In this document: piece after piece, positions 9,061 through 17,625 of the stretch
How the letters are laid out: each line of letters opens with the position of its first letter
How positions within the stretch are numbered: the first letter of the stretch is position 1
Origin: Trichomonas tenax
Lineage: Eukaryota; Parabasalia; Trichomonadida; Trichomonadidae
Direction: 5' to 3'
NCBI GenBank assembly: GCA_023091735.1
Contig: JALKBU010000926.1
Span: 1 to 20,621, forward strand
Length of the DNA stretch: 20,621 nt
Made by a program: the position numbers and the translations under genes
The notes under the pieces: model-generated
What the model was told of the DNA's origin: nothing
What the model saw: only the letters and a program-made list of their open reading frames with translations
Databases searched by the model: none

Positions 9061-10085
9061 CGATGGTTGTTTTCACAAAACAATTCTGTAAAATACAATA
9101 GTTTATTAGTAAGATATGAAGGATATTAGTAAGCATTTATAAATACAACAAAATCTCTGCTGAAATAGGTTCGACCAAAAAGAGGGGGGGGGGGTTATCA
9201 CTTTTATTGCCCATTATTGTGCACCATTCAATTTGAGATTGTAAACCATTCAATTTTTTATAATTGTGTTAAACTGCGCAAAGAGATTTCGACGAATTTT
9301 AAAGCGTGCGATTATGATTCCAATAGCCTAAAGAATTTGCGCAAGTGCCTTTTATCGCAAAGCGCATTGAAAATATTCAATATATGAATTTCATATTTTA
9401 ACAAAGTTGGCCTCATCGAAATGAAAGCATTAGAGCCCCTTTTCCACAGATAGTCTGATATTATATATTATATAATCAACACACCAAAATGTTTACGTAT
9501 ACTAATTTTTCAACACATAATTTAGTATCATACTCAAAAACATAGTAAGATGACGTTTCAAATACGGCCAAAGGTAATGTGATATAACCAGCTTCAAAAA
9601 ATTGTAAGTTTTTAAAGTAAAAATAAAGTTTTAATAAATTTCGATAATTTTCTACTGTAAAAAGAAAGAATTATGCGTCACATGACTCTAATCACCTAAT
9701 AGGTCCCATATAAGAGATTAAATAAAGGATTTAGTCGCATTTGAAGGAAAATATTACCGACGATATTGAAATGATGGTGAAATGGTGCAGGATGATTGCA
9801 GTGAGAACACTTTAACACCCTGCTCCTTTTGGCCTGTTAACATGCCATTCGATAAAGCTCAGAGTTTTGGCAGCAATATTGCCCAAATTGTCACTTTTTC
9901 TGCGGATTTGACAGCTATGATGACATAGCAGTGAAAACTTGACAATTGTCTCCACATTTTTTTTTTTTTATCTTTTTCCCGACTTCGCGTTGGGAAATAT
10001 CACTCTTCACTCGATTCGCGATGAAAAAATTGGAAAAGGTATTATCCAGAAGTTTCTCACGCGGATGTCGCTGCCTTTGATAACA
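9061..10085. other. Gene-free spacer before member 2
   Basis: About one kilobase of AT-rich DNA with no credible gene. It contains an 11-base G run at 9184-9194, several TGCGCA words (near 9276 and 9338), a TGTCACTTTTT word at 9889-9899 and a long T run near 9958-9969. From 10025 the frame of member 2 is already open but holds no ATG. Confidence 0.5.
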
Positions 10086-11272
10086 ATGAAGGTATCCTAA
10101 ATCTCTTTCTACATTCAACAGATTATTCTTCAGTTTGGAATGAATATTACCCAGACACAGCTTATCCAAGCAGCAATGCCTACCATGGCCAAACAACTAG
10201 CATTCCCAAACAACACTCACACTTTTTCGTATATCAGTGCCAGTTTAAAGAATTTAATAGCCAAGCAATAACAGCATCGAGTGCATCTTCAAATTCTCTT
10301 ATCCTTGAAAGCTTTTTCTACAAAATTCATGCTTCAAATACAATAATTTTTATCATAGTGTCTAGTTCAAGTGTTGGAAAGTGCTGTGTTGTAGAATGCA
10401 CAACAAGTATTTTCAATCCTTTATGGTACAGATCAAAATGTTCTAAAAATATGAACAATCATTTGAAATTTTGCACAATATCGAATTGCGGCGATCCAAC
10501 TCACTACACAAATGGAGTTGCCTCCTTTTCAGCAGGAAATGTTGAGATTAATTCTTGTAATTTTTCAAAAAACTCAAATTATCTAAATACGCAAGCTATT
10601 CATGTTGTTGATGCTAACCAACACATGATGCAGTTCTCAGTTGTCGAGTCTCACAGATCAAATTCACAATATGTTTTTAATTTAGTCTCGAATTGTGATT
10701 ATAATATTTATTCATGTGAAGTCATTAATAACTCTGTTAGAAATTCTGGTGGGTCCATATTTATTATCCAAAAATACAAGTTAACCATAAATAAATCGGT
10801 CATCCTAAATAATACTGGTAAACATTTTTATTTTGAATTAGATGGAAGTGCTCTCATTTCTGAATCGCAATATGATGGTAATAGAGTACCATCTCTAACT
10901 GTTGAACGTCCTGCTCATGTTGATTTGCAACAAAATTATCTTAGTAGCTATCTTTGTGAAGGAATCACACAGCAACCACAAACAATACCATTCACAAAAA
11001 TTTTATCAACAACACCACCCACAACTCCTTCTACGACACCATCAACAACACCTTCTACAACACCATCAACAACACCTTCTACGACACCATCAACAACACC
11101 TTCTACAACACCTTCAACAACACCTTCTACAACACCATCCACAACTCCTTCTACAACACCATTCACAACACCATCAACAACTCCATCTTACGCACATTCA
11201 GTTGCTACTGTTAAGTCAAATTTCAAGTCCATTTTATCTGTTTTAAAACCATTTTTATTCCGTTTAATTTGA
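10086..11272 (+). pseudogene. Surface-protein family member 2 (head A, tail Y), 5'-truncated
   Basis: From 10086 the DNA matches member 1 from its second Met (7001), with very few differences from about 10530 to 10980. The leader is broken: a 2-base length difference just after the ATG at 10086 puts a TAA in frame. The open head frame can be read upstream only to the TGA at 10022-10024, and the first in-frame ATG is at 10451, inside the head. The head keeps the conserved CVVEC cysteine, CNFSKNSN and GGSIF words. The stalk has more TTPS units than member 1. The end differs entirely: after TTPSYAHS it reads TVKSNFKSILSVLKPFLFRL with a TGA stop, lacking the GGFHDIYR tail. It could still be expressed as an N-truncated protein, but loss of the signal peptide argues for a pseudogene. 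Confidence 0.75.
11005..11186 (+). repeat. TTPS-encoding 12-bp tandem repeat, member 2
   Basis: Roughly fifteen 12-base Thr-Thr-Pro-Ser units alternating ACACCATCAACA and ACACCTTCTACA, with single TTPP and TTPF variants. The tract is longer than in member 1 although the heads are nearly identical, showing recent length change. Confidence 0.9.
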
Positions 11273-11686
11273 TCAGGAAAACACTGCTTTACTCCAATTG
11301 AAATCCGTCTCATGTTCTAAAATAAAATAATGCCAGGAGGAAACATATGCAAGCATGATTATACAGAGGAAGTTAAGTCTTGAATTTTTGCATGATAATC
11401 TCAATATTTTATAGAGAGGCAATGATAGCATATATTGATAATAGTTTCGTTTCTTGGTTATTAATGTCAATCAAACTACTTCTCAAAAACGTTTTTGCAC
11501 ATTTATATAATTCACTTTTGCAAAATCTTTCTCCTGACTCACACAAAACTCGATTTAGCTTGCATCTAATATTACCGAATACAAATGTTTTTGAAGTCAC
11601 AAAAATCTTTGATATATAGGCATAATTCATTGTGAAGCTGTGATTTTAGTTCATCATATGAAGTGCCTATATTTGCAAAACCGAAG
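11273..11686. other. Spacer after member 2
   Basis: No supported gene. The flank does not match the shared 3' flank of members 1 and 3. Overlapping plus- and minus-strand frames of 70-80 codons exist but have no recognisable domain. Confidence 0.45.
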
Positions 11687-11925
11687 CCCTTCGCTTTCTT
11701 TTCTTAGTTAGTTAGTCAAAAATTATTTCAAAAACTGAATAAATTTATCTCATAACCACTAAAATTATTTTTCAAATTTTTTACTTCATAAATCCTTTCG
11801 CTTTCTTTCATTAGTTAGTTTGTCATAAATTATTTTTTTCAAAAACTGAACTCATAAATCCTTTCGCTTTCTTTCATTAGTTAGTTAGTCAAAAACTATT
11901 TTTTAAAAAACTGAATAAATTTTAT
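11687..11925 (+). repeat. Three-copy repeat with TTAGTTAGTTAG core
   Basis: Copies start near 11687, 11793 and 11859. Each begins CCTTTCGCTTTCTTT or a close variant, continues with TTAGTTAGTTAGTC or TTAGTTAGTTTGTC, then AAAATTATTT and AAAAACTGAA. Copies 2 and 3 are head to tail with a unit of about 66 bases; the first is separated by an extra 40 bases or so. An inverted relative lies at 12842-12875. Confidence 0.75.
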
Positions 11926-12054
11926 AAAGTCAAGAGTTTCAAAATCAACTTTAACGTTAATTTTGTAAGAAATGAAAAATTTATTCTCTATATGGGGACC
12001 CTAGCTTGTACTACTAACTCTGATGTAAATATATATCATTAATAAATATTGTTT

Positions 12055-12489
12055 TTATAATTTGTGAACTTCAGTAATTATATAAAAAGATGTTCGCAGA
12101 ACTCGTGGCGAAGCTACGAGGGATGCGAACATCTTATAACTAACTGCATTCTTGATTTTAGAAAATGATTTTTCCTTTTGTTCTTTAGTCTTTGATTTAG
12201 TCGTATACCCAGCGTCAACGTTTGCCATTTCAAACATTTCTTTTCTTATATCTCTATCAATTGACTTCTTTTTATATCCCGCTTCTGTGTTCATTAACGG
12301 AAAATTTGACTCTTGAATAAATGAATTAATTGATTTATATTTAATTGATCCTTTATAATTATTTTCTTTTAAATATTCGCTTAAAATTTTTCTTTTTCTG
12401 TCGTAGTTCGGCGATGAATTCATTCCTGTTGCTTCAATTAATTTTTGAAGCTTACTATTACTTAAATCGTTTAGGTCGTTATAGCTCAT
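12055..12489 (-). CDS. Small protein with SAP-like N-terminus, unknown function
   Basis: A 144-residue AT-rich gene. Residues about 6-45 (DLSNSKLQKLIEATGM, then RKRKILSEYLKENN) follow the helix-turn-helix rhythm of SAP/HeH DNA-binding motifs: leucines spaced in the first helix, a short loop, then a basic second helix. The middle has two related words, NTEAGYKKKSID and NVDAGYTTKSKT, about 23 residues apart. The last 30 residues are partly encoded by a GC-rich hairpin (12087-12135), so the natural C-terminus may have been altered by an insertion, or the hairpin may double as a transcript-end signal. The upstream region carries the island's shared repeat. No cellular family is recognised; a virus- or transposon-derived DNA-binding protein is inferred. 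Confidence 0.6.
   Translation of the reverse strand: MSYNDLNDLSNSKLQKLIEATGMNSSPNYDRKRKILSEYLKENNYKGSIKYKSINSFIQESNFPLMNTEAGYKKKSIDRDIRKEMFEMANVDAGYTTKSKTKEQKEKSFSKIKNAVSYKMFASLVASPRVLRTSFYIITEVHKL
12087..12135. other. Strong two-tier GC-rich hairpin at the gene end
   Basis: The 12-base arm AAGATGTTCGCA (12087-12098) is exactly complementary to TGCGAACATCTT (12124-12135). Inside, CTCGTGGC (12102-12109) pairs with GCTACGAG (12113-12120) around a GAA loop; one pair is G-U in plus-strand RNA. A GAA/GGA internal loop separates the tiers. On the minus strand the structure is followed by a TTTTTATATAA run, as in a terminator. Its GC content stands out from the AT-rich surroundings. Confidence 0.75.
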
Positions 12490-12540
12490 TTTTATATGAA
12501 TTAAAAAATTTAAAAAAATAAAAATAAACTTAATTTATTA

Positions 12541-12782
12541 TTTCTGAAACTTTTAAAATCTGTTATACCAGGTAACCAGATTACCAGGTAATACCAGGAA
12601 AGAAAAAAATTGGGTCAAGGATTTTTAAGAATTGCTTAAATTTACGAAAAGTTATTTTTGAGTATTTACACTTAAAATTTGATGTTTTACGCTAATTTAT
12701 AAGTCAAGATTTGAATTCACGACTTCATTTACATAATCTTTAATTATACCAGGTAAGAAAAAATTGGGCACAGGATTTTATA
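12541..12782 (-). repeat. Shared upstream repeat, copy 1, with TACCAGGTA sites
   Basis: Read on the minus strand, this region aligns with 16365-16510. Common words are AACTTTTCGTA, ATTTAAG, TTCTTAAAAAT and TTACCTGGTAATCT. It lies directly upstream of the 144-residue gene, so it probably includes its promoter. The near-palindrome TACCAGGTA occurs at 12566-12574, 12582-12590 and 12747-12755. A direct repeat (ACCAGGWAAGAAAAAA, then TTGGG and AGGATTTT) is found at 12594-12629 and 12748-12780. Confidence 0.65.
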
Positions 12783-12841
12783 ATAAATTCAAAAGAGAAT
12801 ATGATTTAATTTAAATCAAAATATATTTTTGGTGTTGGTAA

Positions 12842-12875
12842 CAAACTAACTAACTACCTAAGAAAAGAAAACGAA
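12842..12875 (-). repeat. Inverted copy of the TTAGTTAGTTAG repeat
   Basis: On the minus strand this reads TTCGTTTTCTTTTCTTAG followed by GTAGTTAGTTAGTTTGT, matching the start of the repeats at 11687-11925 in opposite orientation. The two sets flank the 144-residue gene. Confidence 0.6.
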
Positions 12876-12890
12876 AACCCCTACGGGGTT
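12876..12890 (-). terminator. Hairpin plus T-rich tract after the 398-aa gene
   Basis: AACCCC and GGGGTT form a perfect 6-bp stem with a 3-base loop. It lies about 55 bases past the stop codon of the 398-residue gene on the minus strand and is followed by TTCGTTTTCTTTTC. Hairpins at transcript ends are known in several giant viruses and virophages. A termination or processing role here is an inference. Confidence 0.45.
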
Positions 12891-12945
12891 AAACCGCAGA
12901 GCAGCAAGGATTTTATGAGTTAAGAAATTTGAAAATAAATTTTAC

Positions 12946-14142
12946 TTATTTCTTTGAATATATTGTAATTCTCTTTCCAGAAATTATTTTTGATTCCTTC
13001 GTAAATGAATCTTTAACTAATTTTAACATTCCAAAACTTTTGGTGTTAACGTTGGCACCAAAATATTTATTGTACATTTGAACTAATTCATTAACATCAT
13101 CAGATTCGTTTGGGATTAAGTCGAGGAACGAATTAAAAGATGTTTCGGTTTTAGGTTTAATTTCGATTACTTCAGCAACTAATGGCTTATTATTAATTTC
13201 AACAATTGTGGTTTCTTCTTCCTCTTCATAAGTTATTGATTTATTCTTTACAAAATTATAACCTATTTGATTTCTCCAAACATGAGATAAATCTTCCATT
13301 CGATCCTCCACACATACCGTAAATTCTTCGTTTAATATTTCTGGCAGCTCTTTCATCATCACTTGATTTAATTGACTTATACAAGATTCAGCATATAATT
13401 TAACAACCTTTGAGTCATTCATTTCTTCGTCATCATCAATATAATTAATTTGTTGTTCAATGAATTTATAAATTACGTAATGGATTTTTTCTATTAATTT
13501 CAAACATTGACTTTTAAGTATTGATTCCATTTTATAAAACTCAACTGATTCAGAATTTTTAACATTCATTGGCATTGTTATTAAAGAGTTCTTCATTGAA
13601 TCCATAAACTTTAATATTATGTTCATTGCTGTTTTAGAGTTCTTACATCGGTAAACTCTTTCAATAGTTTTTGTATAATCTTTATCTTTCTTTGTTAATT
13701 TCTTGACCTTATCAACGAACATGTCGAAATAAGAAGAAATTAGGTCTTTATGATAATACGATATCTTTTCATTAACAAACTCTTTCATATTTCTAATAAC
13801 GTCATCCGTTGATTTTGGATATTTAGAAGCTTTGATTTTTTCTGATTCAATAAATGAGTTGAAATCATTTAATCTTTTCATATCTCTGTTTAATAATTCT
13901 ATTTCACGTTTGCACAAATTAACATAAGCGTCTCTTAACATTTGACGAGTAGTGAATTCATCAGTTGGTTTTATTTTGTCTTCCGGAGGATTTAACATTT
14001 TTTCTTCTATATCTTTAATCATTTGCTGATATTCATTAACAGAAAATTCTTTATGTAAGAAATTATTTGCGAGAACAAACTCTTTATGTTCTTCGATTAA
14101 TTTGTTGATCTTGTTTGAAGCATCAAAAATTTGGATTGACAT
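12946..14142 (-). CDS. 398-aa AT-rich protein of unknown function
   Basis: An intact gene, ATG at 14140-14142, TAA stop. No family is recognised. The protein is mostly helical and rich in Lys, Glu, Asn and Ile, with probable coiled-coil stretches (about 30-130). An acidic patch (YIDDDEEMNDSK) lies near residue 240 and a run of five Glu near 308. The last 55 residues (LVQMYNKYFGANVNTKSFG, then LVKDSF and GKRITIYSK) resemble the winged-helix end of D5-type primase-helicases and some phage or viral DNA-binding proteins, but only weakly. It is transcribed away from the Fic-like gene, and the shared upstream repeat lies between the two. Low GC and Lys/Asn-rich composition set it apart from the cellular genes at 952-5990. 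A mobile-element or viral origin is inferred. Confidence 0.6.
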   Translation of the reverse strand: MSIQIFDASNKINKLIEEHKEFVLANNFLHKEFSVNEYQQMIKDIEEKMLNPPEDKIKPTDEFTTRQMLRDAYVNLCKREIELLNRDMKRLNDFNSFIESEKIKASKYPKSTDDVIRNMKEFVNEKISYYHKDLISSYFDMFVDKVKKLTKKDKDYTKTIERVYRCKNSKTAMNIILKFMDSMKNSLITMPMNVKNSESVEFYKMESILKSQCLKLIEKIHYVIYKFIEQQINYIDDDEEMNDSKVVKLYAESCISQLNQVMMKELPEILNEEFTVCVEDRMEDLSHVWRNQIGYNFVKNKSITYEEEEETTIVEINNKPLVAEVIEIKPKTETSFNSFLDLIPNESDDVNELVQMYNKYFGANVNTKSFGMLKLVKDSFTKESKIISGKRITIYSKK

Positions 14143-14195
14143 TTTCGCCTACTTTTAGATTTATTAAAAAAAAAAATAAATTTTTTAAAAAATTA

Positions 14196-14270
14196 AACTT
14201 AATTTTTGAATTAATGATTTCACTCAAATTTTAAGCAAATGGAGCCATTAATTCAAACATTAACATTATA
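14196..14270 (+). repeat. Shared upstream repeat, copy 2 (divergent promoter region)
   Basis: CTTAATTTTTGAATTAATGA and the following TTTTAAGCAAATG, GAGCC and AATTCAAACATT words match 16322-16392 with few differences. It sits between the divergent 398-aa and Fic-like genes, upstream of both. Confidence 0.7.
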
Positions 14271-14345
14271 CATGAAAAATTAAATGAGTTCATTAAATGT
14301 AAGTATTGACATATTAATTAAATATATTTTTTTATCTTCATTTAA

Positions 14346-15280
14346 ATGAATATAGAAAATTTCTTTAAATTACTCGACTCAAAAGTAGAATTCACAGACA
14401 AATATTTTCATGAAAATTATACTAATTTGCTCAATCATTTTAAATACACATATGAAACGAATACGGATGATGTGATAGATGAATTGAAGAATTCATACGA
14501 GTTCGAAAAGAATGAAAATATGAAACCGGAAATTTATGAAAAAATTATGAAAGAAGACAATGATATTGAAAAATTTATAAAATTATTGAACCTAAGTATT
14601 TATGCAAACGAAATAAAGCAGTACATGTGAATGATATGTTTGGAACTATTTACACTGGCGCTAAACAAACATATATAAACATTAAATATTTGCAAGAATG
14701 GGTAAATAAGTTTCATGAATATCAATTTGAAAATAAAATAGATAAAATATTATGTGGATTTATATTGCATTTATTATACATTCGAATACATCCACATTTC
14801 GATAGTAATGGGAGAATGAGCCGATATTTATTTCTAGAGAATAAATTGTGTACAATAAGTTTTTGTCCATTAAGCAAAATTTTGAAAGAATGTTTGGAAT
14901 TACCAATGAAATACATGGATGACATTTATAAATTCATAGACGAAAGTATTGATGTCGATACGGCGAAAGAACAAGATTATTACAGGTTAAAAATCGATAA
15001 TAAAATATTAAAGAAAATATATTATATTATTTATATCTCCATTTGTTATAAATACTTTATCAAATATGACGATAAAATAATTAAATCATTTAATAAATAT
15101 AATGATTTTAAATATATTTTCTGTTTGGGAAAAGCTTAACATGAAGTCGGAAAATCAACAACTATTTGTATATCAAACGGTCATCGAACCAAAAATCAAA
15201 AATTGGCAAATGAAATAGACAAGTTATTAAATTTTGATCGTCATGTTCAACTTATTAAAGAATTTGGTATTACTTATTGA
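14346..15280 (+). pseudogene. Fic-domain protein gene, broken by a frameshift and one stop
   Basis: The first frame (ATG 14346) encodes 94 residues of Lys/Glu/Asn-rich helices and stops at the TGA at 14628-14630. The domain continues in another frame from about 14609 on. It has GTIYTGAK, then a helix and the motif HPHFDSNGRMSR at 14789-14824, which fits the Fic motif HPF-[DE]GNGR--R. The catalytic His, the acidic residue, the Asn-Gly-Arg and the last Arg are kept; Phe is shifted by one and the first Gly is Ser. That frame meets TAA at 15137-15139, yet the same frame goes on for 46 codons (ICISNGHRTKNQKLANEI, then FDRHVQLIKEFGITY) to the TGA at 15278-15280. Fic proteins transfer AMP or other phosphate-linked groups to target hydroxyls. 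No inhibitory SxxxEG or TxxxEG helix was identified. A split, still-active C-terminal product from the ATG at 14636 is possible. Confidence 0.75.
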
Positions 15281-15664
15281 AGAGCAAATCTCTGTATCAT
15301 ATACTAAGCAGTAATCCCTTTTGGAATATTTTTGGTTTCATGTATTCTTAAAAATCCTTTTCCTAATTTTTTTTAAACAAAACACGTCAAAACACAGCTC
15401 AAGCACACACATCTAAACAAAATTCAAAATTAAAATCTTTAAATTTCATTTTTGCCACTTTTGTCAAAACACAACTTCAAATCAAATTACAAAAAAACAA
15501 AACGTTCGAAATATGTCAAAACACAAATTTCAACAAAACAAAACGTTCGAGACGTGTCAAACACAACTTTCAAATCATAATTTTTAAAATTCAAAATTCA
15601 AATTTTTAAATTATACTTTTGCCAATTCAATTTTTTAAATTTTATTTTTAACCATATTTGTAAA
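15281..15664. repeat. A/C-rich spacer with a 39-bp tandem repeat
   Basis: No gene. AAAACAAAACGTTCGA occurs at the start of two adjacent units of about 39 bases (15496-15534 and 15535-15573), each continuing with TGTCAAA, ACACAA and TTTCAA. GTCAAAACACA words recur from 15386 to 15520, so the strand is strikingly poor in G. Confidence 0.55.
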
Positions 15665-15781
15665 AACAAGCCTTCAAAAACACAATTTTTTGAAAATTGA
15701 AGCCCCACAAAAACAAACAACATTGTTAAACACGTGCACGGCAGCCAATTTAATTGGCCAGAGTGCACATTGTGTGTGTGT
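15665..15781 (+). repeat. Left copy of the 117-bp inverted repeat
   Basis: This begins AACAAGCCTTCAAAAACACA and ends in a GT run. It is the reverse complement of 20495-20612 with moderate divergence. It contains an imperfect palindrome at 15734-15768: GTGCAC, GGC, then GCCAATTTAATTGGC, AGA and GTGCAC. Confidence 0.75.
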
Positions 15782-16321
15782 ATTCGGCATGCCGCCATAT
15801 GTGTATGTACTACTCATAATGAAGTCTTCTTTGGCTTCCAACATTGAGTTCAACCCATTTCAACCTATTGACACTTTTCCATTTTTTCCCGCAAACACGT
15901 CACTTTCCTTTATTTTGACATTCTGACTTTACATGTCAAAAATAAATTGCATGTCAGAAAATCCAAATCCCATCAAATTCAATAACTTTCATGTGTATAA
16001 TCGCCCTCAAATCAATTAATGAATTAGTTGCATTTTTAATTTTAAGCGTATAAGAGGCATTTGAATCAATAATACACATAAAAATATCATATGATGCATA
16101 GTAGCGCATACATTTATGCTGGAAATCGTATATTTTTGGACGATTTGAAATGCAATCAATGACTTGATAGATATATAGACTGTGCCACTTATACCACTGG
16201 ATAGACAACTATCAATAAGTTCATGAAAGTACTTTCAAATCGAAAAATATTGATCAGATAAAAAGTTATGAAGGTCGCGGGACTACACCATAGAAGGAAA
16301 ATTTTTCCCTTTAAAAAAATA
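15782..16321. other. Spacer, no gene recognised
   Basis: AT-rich DNA with a 10-base palindrome CGGCATGCCG at 15785-15794 just inside the left inverted repeat. Short open frames exist on both strands but show no domain or codon bias. Confidence 0.5.
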
Positions 16322-16510
16322 CACTTAATTTTTGAATTAATGATTTCAGTCAAATTTTAAGCAAATGAAGCCGTAAATTCAAACATTGACATCGGAACTA
16401 ATTTAAAACATCAAAATTTGAGCATAAACACGAAAAGGTAACTTTTCGTAGATTTAAGAGGTTCTTAAAAATCTTTTACTTAAATGCTTTTTACCTGGTA
16501 ATCTAGTTTG
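16322..16510 (+). repeat. Shared upstream repeat, copy 3, orphaned
   Basis: The first 70 bases match 14196-14270 in the same orientation. The rest matches the reverse complement of about 12575-12730, including TTACCTGGTAATCT near 16491-16504. No gene follows on the plus strand, so this may be the promoter end of a deleted island gene. Confidence 0.65.
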
Positions 16511-16986
16511 TCAAAAATTAAATTGAATATTTCTGAAATAAAAAAAATCTTTACATATTAATTAACAAACGTTATTTAAATTTTGTTGCTTAAAATTTTC
16601 ATAAAATATATATTGTTTTAGTAATGTTATGTGTTAATATTTTCAAAATTGTTGAAAATTACACAATTGCACACAGTTATGTTTGAATTTACGCATATTT
16701 TGTGAAATGCAATATAGATTCAATCTCAAAAACCAATTTTAAACACAAACACACAATGGAAAAACCATATATCCATTATGCAGACATCATATACTATAAA
16801 GATAACACATTCTCCCATAAAATGCAAATTTACTATTTGATTTTTTTTATAAAGTCACCTGATATTTTACCATTCATTAACTCAAGGTATGCTTATATCA
16901 ACTACATACATCACAATCCACAAATCCTATTTATGCGATTTTGTCACTTTTTATTACCAAATGTCGTACTCACTTTTTGACCTGAT
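16511..16986. other. Spacer, no gene recognised
   Basis: AT-rich. A 92-codon plus-strand frame at 16702-16980 has no recognisable domain and low-complexity composition. TTGTCACTTTTT occurs at 16941-16952, immediately before the transposase relic. Confidence 0.45.
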
Positions 16987-17625
16987 ATGGCGAGTACCCT
17001 CATTATTTTTGCATCCTACATTCAAAACATAAGAGAATCCAAGAAGATTCCTTTCGCTCAGCCGTTCTTTCTCTTTGACGACGGTCACTCGTCAAGACTA
17101 AGTCCATTCGGCATACGCTTCTTAAAAGCGTTTAATATTGAACTAATCGTGTTTCCGGCCCATTGTTCGCATGTAGTACAGCCGTATGACGTTTTTCTTG
17201 CTTCAATATTAAAATCAAAATATCTAAAAACTCTCGTAATTAATCGCCAAAATTACTGAAATCCATGTCAATCAATGACAGCATACTGCCGTTGGATTCG
17301 AATTCGTGCATTTATTGATGCTTGAAGCACATTTTCTCCTACAGATGCAAGCAAAGCGTTTTTCAATGCTGGAATTGATCCATTTACACAGGATAACCTC
17401 ACATTTACACATCTCATTACTCAAAATGCACAAGACATTTATACTGGAAATAATTCAAGAATATATTCAAAAATTCTAACGAGCCCTGAATTCAATGCCA
17501 CATTAGAGCCTTATCAACGACAAGTATCATTCAACAATCAAACCTTCATTATAACACCTGACATCAATTTACAAGAATCATCGATTCTTTGGAACTTGCG
17601 CGGCACAGCGATGGTCATGCTTTAA
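16987..17625 (+). pseudogene. Decayed pogo/Tigger-type DDE transposase, C-terminal half
   Basis: The frame reads SKKIPFAQPFFLFDDGHSSR, then GIRFLKAFNIELIVFPAHCS and HVVQPYDVFLASILKSKY. This is the core of the DDE_1 superfamily: D-G-H-S-S, a GI/PAHCSH stretch and QP-D with 35 residues between the two aspartates. The frame is broken by TGA at 17257-17259 and again at 17323-17325, the second where relatives carry Trp (A-W-x-x-x-x-x-P-T). It then continues with AFFNAGIDPFTQDNL to the TAA at 17623-17625. The N-terminal DNA-binding domains and the first catalytic Asp are missing. It is therefore inactive, but it marks past invasion by a pogo-like element, a class abundant in Trichomonas. Confidence 0.85.

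Noticed and set aside
11380..11630. Overlapping 70-80 codon frames on both strands.
   Set aside because: Neither has a recognisable motif, and both being open over the same bases suggests chance.
12055..15280. A complete Maverick/Polinton or virus genome.
   Set aside because: No polymerase B, retroviral-type integrase, packaging ATPase, protease or capsid gene is visible; only a remnant or a different element can be claimed.
15496..15573. The AAAACAAAACGTTCGA tandem copies as a regulatory array.
   Set aside because: Only two units, no adjacent gene in a position to be controlled, and strongly biased surrounding composition.
16702..16980. A 92-codon plus-strand frame before the transposase.
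   Set aside because: No homology pattern to the transposase N-terminus or any family; low-complexity composition fits chance in AT-rich DNA.
7310..17325. TGA as a sense codon, because several broken frames are interrupted by TGA (7310, 17257, 17323) while all the intact genes end in TAA.
   Set aside because: One TGA sits at a Cys position and another at a probable Trp position, so no single reassignment fits. Simple TGC-to-TGA and TGG-to-TGA changes in decaying genes explain them, and standard-code Cys and Trp codons are used in the intact genes.
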